Counted from the first letter of the stretch, positions 11,356 through 20,329 are shown. The stretch: DNA of 28,853 nt from Euprymna scolopes (GCA_024364805.1 CM044502.1:87228432-87257284); one strand, 5' to 3'. Numbers and translations: made by a program. The notes: generated by a model not told the origin, from the sequence alone.

Positions 11356-11796
11356 AAAACGATATGTAACAATATTATGGGGTTGCGGCAATTTGCCGAT
11401 TTGGATTCAAAACAGAGTCAGAGCAGAGAAGGTTTTCGAGTACAAATGAGAGCGATGTTATTTGAAGCAGAAGCGATTCGCTCTTCTTTAATGATTACAA
11501 AGATCGTTTTGATTAAAACGTTTTTGTGCATTTATTCATCGGTAATTTTTTGGAGATTTTTACATGCGTCTAATCATCTATAGGTTTTTCTGCCGGGTTG
11601 TTGCGCTGAAGTTTAAGATAGCATTAAATCAGCGAATCTTAATTTAGATATGTCTAAGAAACTCTACGATAGGCTTTGCTTCTCGGCTGGTCTGTCACGC
11701 TTATGTTTATAAAATAATTACGTTTTTTATAGCAGTTTTCTTATCTTCGAAGAGAAAATACATTGTATGTCTGTCACATTTACATCTTTTTCAATA
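11356..11796. other. Spacer, no gene recognised
   Basis: A 68-codon frame at 11377-11583 shows no known domain. No repeat found. Confidence 0.5.
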
Positions 11797-12460
11797 AGTT
11801 TTCAGACTTTTTTCGTATGGTCATTTTTATTGATAGTACACATATAGAACATTAGTACCGTTTGAAGTAATCTTCTCCTGCTGCAATGCACTTGTTGTGC
11901 ACTTCCAAGAACTTCTGGAAGGACCCACGGAAGTCCTCTTGTGTGAGCGTGTCAATAACCATCGTCACAGATACTTTTAACTCCTCATTTGTCTCATAAC
12001 GACAGCCTCTAAAGTTTTCCTTGAGTTTAAGGAATAACCAAAAATCACAGAGGGCAAGGTATGGACTGCTTGATCTTACTCTATCATCTCGACCATTTCC
12101 CTGGTGTCATGACAAAGTTTTTCTTTCTGATTTTCTCGGAGCACCTTTGGGACAGACTTTCCGCAAATCTTCTACATCTTCAGTTCGTCGTGACTGATTG
12201 TGTGTACAGTTCCCATACTGAAATCAATTATAGTCTCGATAGACACACGACGGTCTTTATCCATGAAATTCTTTATTTGAACAATCAACTCTAGTGTTCT
12301 GACTTCCTTACTCCTCTCACACTCATTATCACACACAGACTTCCTGTCTTTCAGTAATGCCTTATGCCACTCAAAAACTAATGCCCAATAATGCAAGATG
12401 GTCGAAAATCAGTCCGAAGCATTCCATACGTGTCAGTGCCATTTTCCCATATTAAAACTA
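11797..12460 (-). mobile_element. Mariner transposon relic, internally deleted
   Basis: The second copy of the mariner family seen at 1745-2400, in the opposite orientation. The minus-strand frame 12172-12396 reads VFEWHKALLKDRKSV, then SKEVRTLELIVQIKNFMDKD and RRVSIETI, then MGTVHTISHDELKM, the paired helix-turn-helix DNA-binding part. Downstream pieces resemble ENQKEKLCHDTREMVEM, then jump to VIFGYSLNS (equivalent to CDFWLFPKL) and end with KCTTSALQQEKITS. The first two catalytic Asp positions and most of the catalytic core are missing, so it is dead. The 3' terminal inverted repeat survives as CAGACTTTTTTCGTATGG on the + strand (11803-11820). The 5' terminal repeat is not visible. Confidence 0.88.
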
Positions 12461-12698
12461 AATGCTGTTGCATATGGTTATTCTAATGTATTTCACGTCT
12501 AGATTGCATATTTTAATTCACCAGCTGTTATAATCAGTCTGTAATAGGGAGTATTCTAATTCCTGCTGTAGCTGTTGCTTTGGACATGAAATCACAAAAA
12601 TTAGTCAGTCATCTTATTAGATGTATAACAATGACATACTGATTTTTCAAGGGCCTACACAAGTTAAATGCCTCTACAAAAATGGGGAAAAGTATTGA
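12461..12698. other. Short spacer, nothing recognised
   Basis: No repeat or coding signal seen between the mariner and the 5S-headed element. Confidence 0.4.
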
Positions 12699-12960
12699 AG
12701 GCATACTTGACACACTAGTTTCCGTTAGATCACTGAAGTTAAGCAACATCGATCCTGGTCAGTACTAAAATCGGTAACCAATTGATAATACCAGATAGTG
12801 TATGATCTCTACAGCTTGGAGGGATAGGCACCACCAAGCTGTTCTTTCCCAACATATGAAAATATGCAGCATCCTCCCCGACCAGGGAGGGTTAAAGGGT
12901 TCATCCATCAGCATCCATCCACCTCGGTCTGTGTGTCTGGCGATCAATATTGTCTCATGC
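12699..12960 (+). mobile_element. 5S rRNA-headed structured retroposon
   Basis: 12699-12810 follows 5S rRNA along its length: GATCACTGAAGTTAAGCAAC (internal Pol III A-box region, 12729-12748), CCTGGTCAGTACT (C-box region, 12764-12776), then GGTAACCA and AATACCAGATAGTGTATGAT in place of GGTGACC and AATACCGGGTGTTGTAGAC. Immediately after it come three hairpins in a row. ACAGCTTGG (12811-12819) pairs with CCAAGCTGT (12834-12842); CATAT pairs with ATATG across a GAAA loop (12853-12866); CCTCCC (12873-12878) pairs with GGGAGG (12885-12890). A 5S head with a separate body is the layout of 5S-derived SINEs (SINE3 type). The 3' limit is uncertain and no clear target-site duplication was found. A 5S pseudogene next to an unrelated structured element is the alternative. 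Confidence 0.65.
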
Positions 12961-12988
12961 TTTCGTTTCAAATAGCATTTTCATCAAC

Positions 12989-13205
12989 CCCTATTTACTT
13001 GCCTCCCTACAAGGACAAATGCAAATGTCGAAAACTCAGTCCCTTCCACCAACAAAAACCGCACTCTTGATTGGAACAAATAAATGCATAATTATAAAAA
13101 TACTGCTCTTTCGTTGGCCGGGAACAGTGTAGGCTAATTGTAGAATCAGAACAGATTCTACACTTTCTTCCTAGAAAAACGGCCAAGCCACCAGTCAATT
13201 TGTCA
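12989..13205 (-). mobile_element. U2 snRNA-headed retroposon, copy 2 (diverged)
   Basis: Reading the minus strand, GGCC-TTTTTCTAGGAAG is followed by AAGTGTAGAATCTGTTCT, which matches the U2 snRNA branch-site-recognition region (AAGTGTAGTATCTGTTCT) with one mismatch. The rest parallels copy 1 at 14013-14250 rather than U2: CCCGGCCAACG (copy 1 CCGGTCAATG), a T-rich stretch, AAGAGTGCGGTTTTTG (copy 1 CAGAGTGCCCCCTTTTTG), CCTTGT, and a tail GGGAGGCAAGTAAATAG (copy 1 GGGGAGCAAATAAAC). It is shorter than copy 1 in the 3' half. The DNA can also fold: TTGGCCG with CGGCCAA (outer), AGTGTAG with CTACACT, or GTAGAATC with GATTCTAC. No target-site duplication is evident, consistent with an older copy. Limits are approximate. 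Confidence 0.65.
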
Positions 13206-13904
13206 TGTTTCAATGTAAAATCTCACTTTCATCTCTCTATCACATTTAAATGTGAGATTTGTCCGTCACGTTAAAGTTTCCAATAGCAAATGCAATCATT
13301 AAGCGCGCAAATTTAATAGACGTATCTTAACAGATGATCGGTTCTTCTTTATTTATTCATTGATAATTCATTTAATATTTTTTAAACTAAGGTATTTTAG
13401 GTATCGATTTTTTTGGGTAATGACGAATCAGATAAGATTGATTTTTTTTAGTTTAATATTTTGTTTTGATCTTTTTTTTTTTGTACTTTTTAAAAATTTT
13501 AAACAGTTTTGTTTTGTGTTTTCGTTCTTCTACAAATCATTAAAATGGCGGAATAACATTAAGCGTCTCCTCACGAAATTCCGGATTCTAAAATGAATGA
13601 AAACGACAAAAAATTAAAAAAAAACACGCCGCCAAAACAGAAGGAATCAATCGAATATCGAAGGAAATACAAAATCAGATTATATTCGTAAAGACAAAGA
13701 CATTAAAATAAATTTAAAATAACGACAGAAAAATGCAAAACAAAATAATTTGAGACGGACAGTTGAGTTGATTTTAACTCGCAATCCGTTGTTTCTATTA
13801 TTTGTCGCACAGAAAACTGGGGTAGTCCAATTTGTCTAGAAACTTTTTGAACTCATTAACATACTAAATTCCAACCACTTAATTCGAGTCGAACGCAGAT
13901 CTTC
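13206..13904. other. AT-rich spacer with small palindrome
   Basis: Contains a 14-bp perfect palindrome CACATTTAAATGTG (13241-13254), whose right end belongs to a second pairing, AAATCTCAC (13218-13226) with GTGAGATTT (13252-13260). The 78-codon frame at 13360-13596 is Phe-rich from T runs and is not a recognisable protein. Nothing else seen. Confidence 0.5.
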
Positions 13905-13906
13905 AT

Positions 13907-13910
<4 letters not shown>

Positions 13911-13989
<79 letters not shown>

Positions 13990-13990
13990 A
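13911..13990. repeat. (AG)n(TG)n(AG)n compound microsatellite
   Basis: AG units to 13948, TG units to 13964, AG units again to about 13989. It directly abuts the left target-site duplication of the U2-headed insertion, so the insertion went into the edge of this purine-rich tract. Confidence 0.95.
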
Positions 13991-13993
13991 AGG

Positions 13994-14012
13994 GGGAGGA
14001 AAAGAGAGAGAT
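13994..14012. repeat. Target-site duplication, left copy
   Basis: GGGAGGAAAAGAGAGAGAT, 19 bases, identical to 14251-14269. Confidence 0.9.
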
Positions 14013-14250
14013 GGTGTTTATTTGCTCCCCCACTGAGCAAATTAGGCACAAGGCCGTTTTTAATGTGAGGTTAAAACCAGCTCCCCTAAAAGTAGGCAAA
14101 AAGGGGGCACTCTGGTTACCAAAAATAATAATTGTCCCAGTATAGAGGGTTTCCCCTCCATTGACCGGCACAAATTATCTTAAGTGCAGCATCTGAAGAA
14201 CAGATACTACACTTTGATCTTGGCCCGAAGGCCTTGTCACGTTCGTGAGC
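14013..14250 (-). mobile_element. U2 snRNA-headed retroposon, copy 1 (238 bp)
   Basis: Bounded exactly by a 19-bp identical duplication, the mark of LINE-driven retroposition. On the minus strand it starts GCTCACGAACGTGACA, then AAGGCCTTCGGGCCAAGATC and AAAGTGTAGTATCTGTTCTT (14196-14235), equivalent to U2 snRNA stem-loop I plus the branch-site-recognition region. Stem I is remade as GGCC-TTCG-GGCC. Farther on, CCTCTAT..GGGACAAT and ATTTTTGG (minus strand of 14119-14126) match U2 stem IIb and its Sm site, with the intervening stretch about 15-20 bases longer than in U2. The 3' half is not U2: ACCAG/CTGGT enclosing CCCC/GGGG, GGTTTTAACC, and ATTTGCTC/GAGCAAAT. GAGGG-GAAA-CCCTC gives a further tetraloop hairpin. 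There is no poly(A) tail; the element ends GAGCAAATAAACACC. A related, older copy lies at 12989-13205. No coding capacity. A one-off U2 pseudogene chimera is unlikely because the body recurs in copy 2. Confidence 0.8.
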
Positions 14251-14269
14251 GGGAGGAAAAGAGAGAGAT
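14251..14269. repeat. Target-site duplication, right copy
   Basis: Identical 19 bases to 13994-14012, on the 5' side of the minus-strand insertion. Confidence 0.9.
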
Positions 14270-15313
14270 ACATGCGGTATATTGAATATTGATAGCTCGT
14301 CGGATGTTCATAACTTGTTTTGTAATCATCAAACTGCGAGAAGAAAGCGACGGTTCACACGATCCTAGCACGAAGTAACGGGGTCGAGTCTTCGTGAATG
14401 CAGAGCACTACTTTCAGTCGAAATGTTGGAAATCGTCACGTGGCCCCTCTCGAGACTACGTGATTATTCTGGGAGAATTAAGCCATGAAATAAATCGCAA
14501 CTTGTTCACTGCAAGTGTTTCGCTATTATTGACCAGTCGAGGAATGGTACTTCACCTAGTATCCCATATGTATACCAATCGATAATTACGCAACTATTAA
14601 CTGGAAAACACAGCATATTGATTGATTTTTTTACAAACGATGTAAAGCAAACATACAAACGAGTGATTAAGTTATAAAACTTGAAAATTAGATCAGCTTC
14701 AAATTATTCTAATTCAGATTAAATCAGTTAATCCAGAAGATTAAGGGAGTGGGGGTATTTTGTTAAGTCTGGGAAGTTTATTTGATAAGCAATGATCCTT
14801 AACTGGAACCAGCTTGGCAGAGAAAGTCAAACAATTTACATTGTTTACTTTCAGTTTCCATTTATAAACCATTCGCATGGTCAAGTAAGGCCTTGAGTTG
14901 TTTAAAGCAGATAACAGATGAGTGAGGTTTAAAATAAAATCAGTTTAACACGAGCGGAAATCCAGTTCTCTCTCTCTCTGGTAAGAAATAATCGTCAAAG
15001 GGAGTTCTGCGTGTTCTCCAGTAGGAATGCCCGAACGAGGAATAAAAGATATATTTGAATAATAATTTCCTATTTCAGTCTCGTAAATTAGTTAGAGTTG
15101 TATTGGCACAGATTTGTGTTGTATTAGTTGCTTCGATTGACAAATAATCAAAACGTTCGCTCTTTGCATCAGCAGAAGTACTTCTTTTACTTTTAGTTGA
15201 AAAATGTCTTTTGTCTGAGTGTTTTGGCGTTTTATGAAGAAGAGAACTTTTTCATCCTATTTGGTTAAAATGGAATTTACGTGTAGAATTAAAACTTATC
15301 ATCTATGTTAGGA
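14270..15313. other. Spacer, no gene recognised
   Basis: No domain or repeat pair found. A GGGGTCGAGTCTTCGTG near 14380-14396 looks a little like a B box with a short acceptor-like pairing, but no A box precedes it. Confidence 0.45.
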
Positions 15314-15621
15314 CAGGGGTGCCAGTCTGGCAAAAGTCGGATTTTGATTAAAAAAAAACATTTATGGGATATCAAATCAATCCGAAAAAAATCACTCAGA
15401 AGTTAAAGCGTTACAATTATTAGATTCGTCTGACGAAAATAAGTTCTAACCCAAATAGACGACGGGCATGACATTCCGGTTGGGCTAGAGAAAATTACTT
15501 TCTTTTTTAATTATTCAGCATGCGTTTTCATGAAATTATAACATCATTGGGATGCACATCCTTTCACAAAAAGATCGGAAATATCGACTGTGGTTCTATC
15601 GTGACTGGGGGGTCACCCCTG
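15314..15621. mobile_element. hAT-like MITE (~308 bp)
   Basis: Ends are inverted: CAGGGGTGCCAGTCTGG on the left (from 15314) and CACCCCTG on the right (15614-15621), whose complement begins CAGGGGTGACCCCCCAGTC. CAG-start termini of this form are typical of hAT elements. There is no coding capacity inside. The flanking 8-mers TGTTAGGA and TGTAGAAT share only their first three bases at matching positions, so the target-site duplication is not preserved. Length and ends fit a non-autonomous hAT derivative. Confidence 0.55.
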
Positions 15622-15644
15622 TGTAGAATTCTCGCTTGTGATTT

Positions 15645-16250
15645 TATCCCAGTGTTATGGAATAGGTAGAACAGAAAAAGTTATCTATCTAACTATGTAG
15701 CTTTTTTATCTATCTATTGACCCAGCTATCTGTCCATCTCGATCTACCTATCTATCTATCTAACTGGAGATAGTAGACAATAGATGGATATGATGATAAT
15801 GTTTTCATAAAACATGTCAAAATATAACAAAGCTAGATAATAGACAAATTTACCGGAAGATCTTATCAGCTGACCGGATCTACGTGTGAGTTACGTGGAT
15901 CAGGTTAGCTGGAGATGACTTCGAGTTGGAACCTGGACACAGTGAACAGCAGTAGGGTTAATGATTTTCTCCCCTGCCTCTCGGGAGGGAGGTGACATGT
16001 CTCTCAATGGAGTGTTAAAGACCACAAGAAAAGAACTCACTTTCCATGTTCATCTGCGTCGACATCTGAGAAAGTGAATAAAAAACTAAAACCAATTATC
16101 GTCTTGGAGTGAATGTCTTTCGTCCAGCAAGTTCCAGCCCCTCCAAGAAGATGAATTCCAGATGGACCAGTGAATGTAAGGTATGTCGGATATATGACAC
16201 CCCCTCCACACACACCCATGTAAATTTAGACGACCACGGAACATAAAACG
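15645..16250 (+). repeat. Dispersed repeat family, copy 1
   Basis: Collinear with 23149-23802. Shared landmarks in order: an ATCT/GATA-rich hairpin-prone head, GTTAGCTGGA with GAGTTGGAACCTGGAC, GGGTTAATG, TCACTTTCCAT, AGTGAATAAAAAA, ACCAATTATCGTCTTG, GATGAATTCCAGATG, AAGGTATGTC and GACGACCACGGAACATAAA. Indels are frequent, so the copies are old. The short frames inside (16037-16287, minus strand) are not protein-like. No transposase, terminal repeat or small-RNA head was found; the family is unnamed to me. Confidence 0.75.
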
Positions 16251-16992
16251 TGTATATATACATCATACAAGATAAATAGACGAGCACGGTTCAGAAAATG
16301 AAGAGCCACTAAAGGCATTAGTAACACATAAAGGACACGTCACAAGCTATCACGAAACGTATACAACGTATAGATGGGTGCTGTTCATGCTAGCATAACA
16401 CAAGTATGATACCGACTCTATCGAAGAATCACAAATGACAGCATTCATTTTAACCAGTTCTTTGTCTTCATATCATACTATGATTTAATTTCACAAATAT
16501 CTTATTTTGCCAGCACTTATACGAATGACAATGTAACACAATTTAGTTACGCCATTAAACGACGACTCACATGCCGAGTTAGCATTTTGCTCCTTAATAT
16601 GTGCGTGACATTACGGAATAGAATACATATATATGCATGAAGATCCGGAGAAAGAGAAGAAATAGGAAAAGACGTGTAGCGATTAAGTGGCATCTTTGTC
16701 TGATTCTGTATCTTAAGAGCCAGCTGTATCTGGCCCGTGCCTTGAGAGCCGGCCGACATGGCGGTCCTACAAAGAAAAACAACGTCACAACCGTCCGTCA
16801 GTACGAATACCTTGCTGTGTTAGACAGAATGTTTTAAATCGATGAACCGATAATCGTTTAAATGGACTAACTTTCCAAGAAATAAACAAGACATTTTTGG
16901 TCTCAGTTTTATAAAATAGAATTTTATTTCTCTAAAGTTCCGTTCACTCCATTTTTTTATCTGTGTATTTGTTCATTGCCCAAAATATCAGG
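16251..16992. other. Spacer with CpG-containing stretch
   Basis: No gene recognised. GCCGGCCGACATGGCGGTCC at 16748-16767 resembles a YY1-type ATGGCGG site in a GC-rich patch, with a 21-codon frame from the ATG at 16758. This alone does not support a gene start. Confidence 0.4.
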
Positions 16993-17052
16993 CATGATTG
17001 CTTCGATTGCCGTCTTATATAACATGATTGCTTCGGTTGCCGTCTTATATAA
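16993..17052. repeat. Tandem duplication, 2 x 30 bp
   Basis: CATGATTGCTTCGATTGCC followed by GTCTTATATAA is repeated at once with a single A-to-G change (CTTCGATTGCC, CTTCGGTTGCC). Recent local duplication. Confidence 0.95.
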
Positions 17053-17581
17053 CTGCCTTTTTCTCGTTAAAACCGAAAGCAAAACAATTGCACGCATCAG
17101 ATAACCTCTCTCAGCCGCCATCATCTTTCGTAGAATCACGCAGTTGACAAGCCGTCACGTCAGGGGAACTTTGACGGGGATAACCTTTAACTTATTTGCA
17201 CTCCGTGACCGATTGATCACTTCAACACGGGAACGGAGCGGGTTTCACTGGCAGCTTTACTCGCGTGACTTTCCAGCGTTGTGTTTTTTGTTACTTTTGG
17301 CCTGTGGCCGAGCAAATAATTAGTTGATTCGGATTGTAGATATAATATAAACACTGCAATCTGAGATCTAAAAGTATCATTAAAAAATGATTTAACAAAG
17401 ATTAATTTTAAGCGAACATATTATTTCCTAAGTAATGAATATTTATTAGCGTGTAGTTTAAATATAGAAATCACAAAGCATGTTTATTTTTGCTAACCTG
17501 AAAGTGTATATATCAATTAGTTCCTGTTTTAATCCATTAGTTTTATAGGCTGACTTGAGGGATTGCATTTATCTATTTTTT
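17053..17581. other. Spacer, no gene recognised
   Basis: Starts with a CpG-richer 200 bp (about 17090-17280) and then becomes AT-rich. No domain, RNA or repeat match seen. Confidence 0.4.
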
Positions 17582-17955
17582 ACAAAGGAGTTATTACTTA
17601 TATAGGTCCGAAGGCCACTTGAGGACAAGGGCTAATGAGTGTACGATGGTCGCCATGATAACAGTAGTGATAGTGATCGAAATTGGGTATAATTTGATTA
17701 TTTAAGAACAATAGTTTGTTTACATTGGACTTGAAGATGACCGTATTATAGTTAGCTGGAAAGCTGGTCAACCGACCAGAGTTGGACAGGCGATTAGTTC
17801 TAGGAAAGAGGCTTTGATCATGAAATTTGCGTTTAGATTTATGTAGATATATTAAGTGGGGAAGTTGTTGATAATGGTTGTAGCTAGACGGGTGTGTTCT
17901 GTGAAAGTCTGGAAAGGAGGGCAATAGATAGGAGCCCAGACGAACACGTGCCATA
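17582..17955 (-). mobile_element. LINE 3' end (Jockey/CR1 group), 5'-truncated
   Basis: The minus-strand frame 17598-17987 reads the C-terminal end of a LINE ORF2: ARVRLGSYLLPSFPDFHRTH, then KSKRKFHDQSLFPRTNRL, FPANYNTVIFKSNVNKLLFL and a His/Tyr-rich tail ending VAFGPI. SKRKF..SLFPRT..FK..V...L is the usual C-terminal pattern of this LINE group. The sequence after the stop reads ACCTATATAAGTAATAACTC and then TTTGTAAAAAA, shared with the sense LINE at 19830-19863. The element is a 5'-truncated insertion, as is normal for LINEs. The frame is open through the tail, so this copy is younger than its neighbours. Confidence 0.75.
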
Positions 17956-18004
17956 AAAATAACGTTAGTGCAAAAACATATTCGCAACGTAAGTTTTATT
18001 TACT

Positions 18005-18106
18005 TGGAGGTAACCACTTATCAAGGCCCGGAGGCCACTCAGGAATAAGGGTTATTGCGTGTACAGTAATCAATGAGATAGTATTATAGTAATCATTAGT
18101 ATTGGG
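18005..18106 (-). mobile_element. LINE 3' tail fragment, second antisense copy
   Basis: The minus strand reads CTATCTCATTGATTACTGTA then CACGCAATAACCCTTATTCC and GAGTGGCCTCCGGGCCTTGA, aligning with the end of the neighbouring copy (CATCGTACACTCATTAGCCC, then CTCAAGTGGCCTTCGGACCT). It is only about 100 bp and butts against the start of the sense LINE at 18107. Confidence 0.65.
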
Positions 18107-19863
18107 GATTTGATAGAGTGTATCTCAAATATCATCAATGGACCTGAGGTCATCTCGTCAGCATCAGGCAAGGCCAAACTATTTGCCAAAAACTTTGCAG
18201 CTAACTCTACCCTATGCGACGAAGGCCATCAACTCCCCGTATTTCCTCCTATAACAGACAACACGCTATGCAACATACAAATATATGTGCGTGAGGTCGC
18301 CAAGCTAATCAAGAACCGTGATTCCAGTAAAGCAACTGGCCCTGACGGTATTCCAGTTATAGTGCTGAAAAGGATCCAACCAGAACTTGCCTCCATACTA
18401 ACAAAACTTTAAACGTTGCCTTAAAGAGAAGTGCTTTCCAACAACCTGGAAAACCTCATCAGTATGCTCTGTATTAAAGAATTCAGGTGATAAGTCATCT
18501 CCCTCTCAGTACAGACCAATAAGTCTCTTGTGTGTAATGAGTAAGTTGTTGGAATCCATATGAAATAAAGAAGTAGCCAACCACCTCAACAGAAACAACC
18601 TTCTTAGTGACACGCAATATGGTTTCCGCTCCGCAAGATCTACAGCAGATGTGCTAACGGCTATATCTCATAGGAGTAGTGAATCTCTTAACAAAGGCTT
18701 CTTTTCCAGGGTAATTGCTCTTGACATATCGAAAGCCTTCGATAAATTGTGGCATAAGGGCCTACTTAAAAAGATTTCCAGCTACGGTATCACTGGAAAT
18801 GTTTTTTCAATCATTAAATAATTTCTCTCTGATAGACTCATATGAGTAGTGGTTGATGGGCAGAAATCAGAGGCCCACAGTATTAATGCTGGAGTCCCTC
18901 AGGGGTCCATCCTGGACTCAACTCTCTTCTTGATCTACATCAATGATATCCCAAAACACATAAAAACATTCGTTGACATCTATGCTGATGACACGACCAT
19001 CTATGGCAACACATCAAAAGCTGTAAATGACAAGGTTCTCTCTGATTCTCTCTCTTCTGATCTTGAACACGTGGTACAGTGGGGAAAGAGGTGGCTGGTT
19101 ACTTTTAATGCATCCAAAACCAAGCTTCTATCTTTACATCATCAACGCTCTGATCCCCATCTGTCATGAATTGAAATGGACGGCTCTCGTCTTGGGTGGG
19201 ATCCATGTTTTGACAAGTTTCTGGGATTCACCTTCACTCCTGATCTGAAATATAACACATACATCAAATCTGTTGCCAAGATCGCTGGAAAAATCGTTAG
19301 ATCATTCAACCGCTCTAGTAAATATATCACTGCCGATGCAATCCATTACCTGTATGAGAGCCAAGTACGTCCTAGGATGGAGTATTGCTGTTACATCCCC
19401 AAGCCACTTGTCGTGCCATGACAGAATGAAAAACCGACTCTGAAAGCTAGTAAGTGATGTCCATTTCTCTTCCTTGCAAACTCTTTCAAACAGAAGAGGC
19501 GTTGTGAGATTGTCGTTCTCTATCATTATTTTCAATGTATGGTCCCCATTTTCTAAACTTTCACAAAAACACACGTCTTTCTACAACCAATATCAATAAT
19601 GTACCCCGTTCTCTATCTGCGCAGAAATCTAAACGCAGATTTCCTGAAGAAAAGCCTTTTTCTAGAAGTACCCGTTCTTGGATTCGGCTGGCCTGAATTT
19701 CCGATGCAAGTTCGATGTGAGCATTCTTCATGTTGAGTTGTCCCCTTAAATAATCAAATTTCCATCGACTTCTACACTGTTGTCCCAGAGTAATGGTGCA
19801 GTTATTAACCGTTATCCTTGAATGCCCTTGGACCTTGATAAAGGGTAACTCGCTTGTAAAAAA
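18107..19863 (+). mobile_element. LINE reverse transcriptase region (Jockey/CR1 group), dead
   Basis: Reverse-transcriptase landmarks in order on the + strand: DSSKATGPDGIPVIVLKRI (near 18322-18378), YRPISLLCVMSKLLES, TQYGFRSARSTADVLTAI, ALDISKAFDKLWHKGLLKKI (motif A, near 18718-18777), then VDGQ..INAGVPQGSI and TLFLIYINDIPKHI (motif B region), DIYADDTTIYGNTSK (motif C with the YADD catalytic box, near 18976-19020), and KFLGFTFTPDLKYN (thumb start). C-terminal pieces follow (LVSDVHFSSLQTL, KSKRRF). The frame is broken by stops and shifts near 18410, 18562, 18820, 18843, 19167 and beyond 19421. The endonuclease domain and ORF1 are absent (5' truncation). The tail ends ACCTTGATAAAGGGTAACTC then CTTGTAAAAAA. 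Confidence 0.92.
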
Positions 19864-19877
19864 TTAATTAAAATGTT

Positions 19878-19940
19878 TATATATATATGTATGTGTGTGT
19901 GTGTGTGTGTGTATAATATATATATATATATATATATATA
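19878..19940. repeat. (TA)n(TG)n(TA)n microsatellite
   Basis: TA and TG runs directly after the LINE tail; LINE 3' tails often seed microsatellites. Confidence 0.95.
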
Positions 19941-20043
19941 GTGCAAAATTTTGTTGAAAATTCAAAGACTCACGTTTTCTTTTTTTATAACCTTCGTTTA
20001 TTTCCTGATTTTTTTCCATTACAGCTGTTTCATTGATGAGTTG

Positions 20044-20044
<1 letters not shown>

Positions 20045-20114
<70 letters not shown>
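20045..20114. repeat. (CA)n(TA)n microsatellite
   Basis: About 18 CA units followed by about 17 TA units. Confidence 0.95.
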
Positions 20115-20117
<3 letters not shown>

Positions 20118-20217
20118 CCAAATTAAGAATACTAAAAAAAAAATCAATGAATTTGACGAGATTTATACAATAGTTCTAAATGCTAAAAGGGAAAGTGTAC
20201 TTATGTTAATATTTTAA

Positions 20218-20236
20218 TGTGTGTGTGATTGTGCGC

Positions 20237-20327
<91 letters not shown>
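20218..20327. repeat. (TG)n tract with CGCGCG core, Z-DNA type
   Basis: GTGTGTGTGATTGTGCGCGCG leads into about 45 uninterrupted TG units. Alternating purine-pyrimidine with a CG core is the sequence type known to adopt Z-DNA. Confidence 0.95.

Positions 20328-20329
<2 letters not shown>

Noticed and set aside
14380-14396. B-box-like GGGGTCGAGTCTTCGTG
   Set aside because: No A box at the required distance upstream and no tRNA fold.
16758-16823. Possible gene start at ATGGCGGTCC in a GC-rich patch
   Set aside because: Only 21 codons before a stop, no recognisable peptide and no splice context that I can defend.
19864-20121. 85-codon minus-strand frame
   Set aside because: Microsatellite translation (Ile-Tyr, Val-Cys and His-Thr runs).
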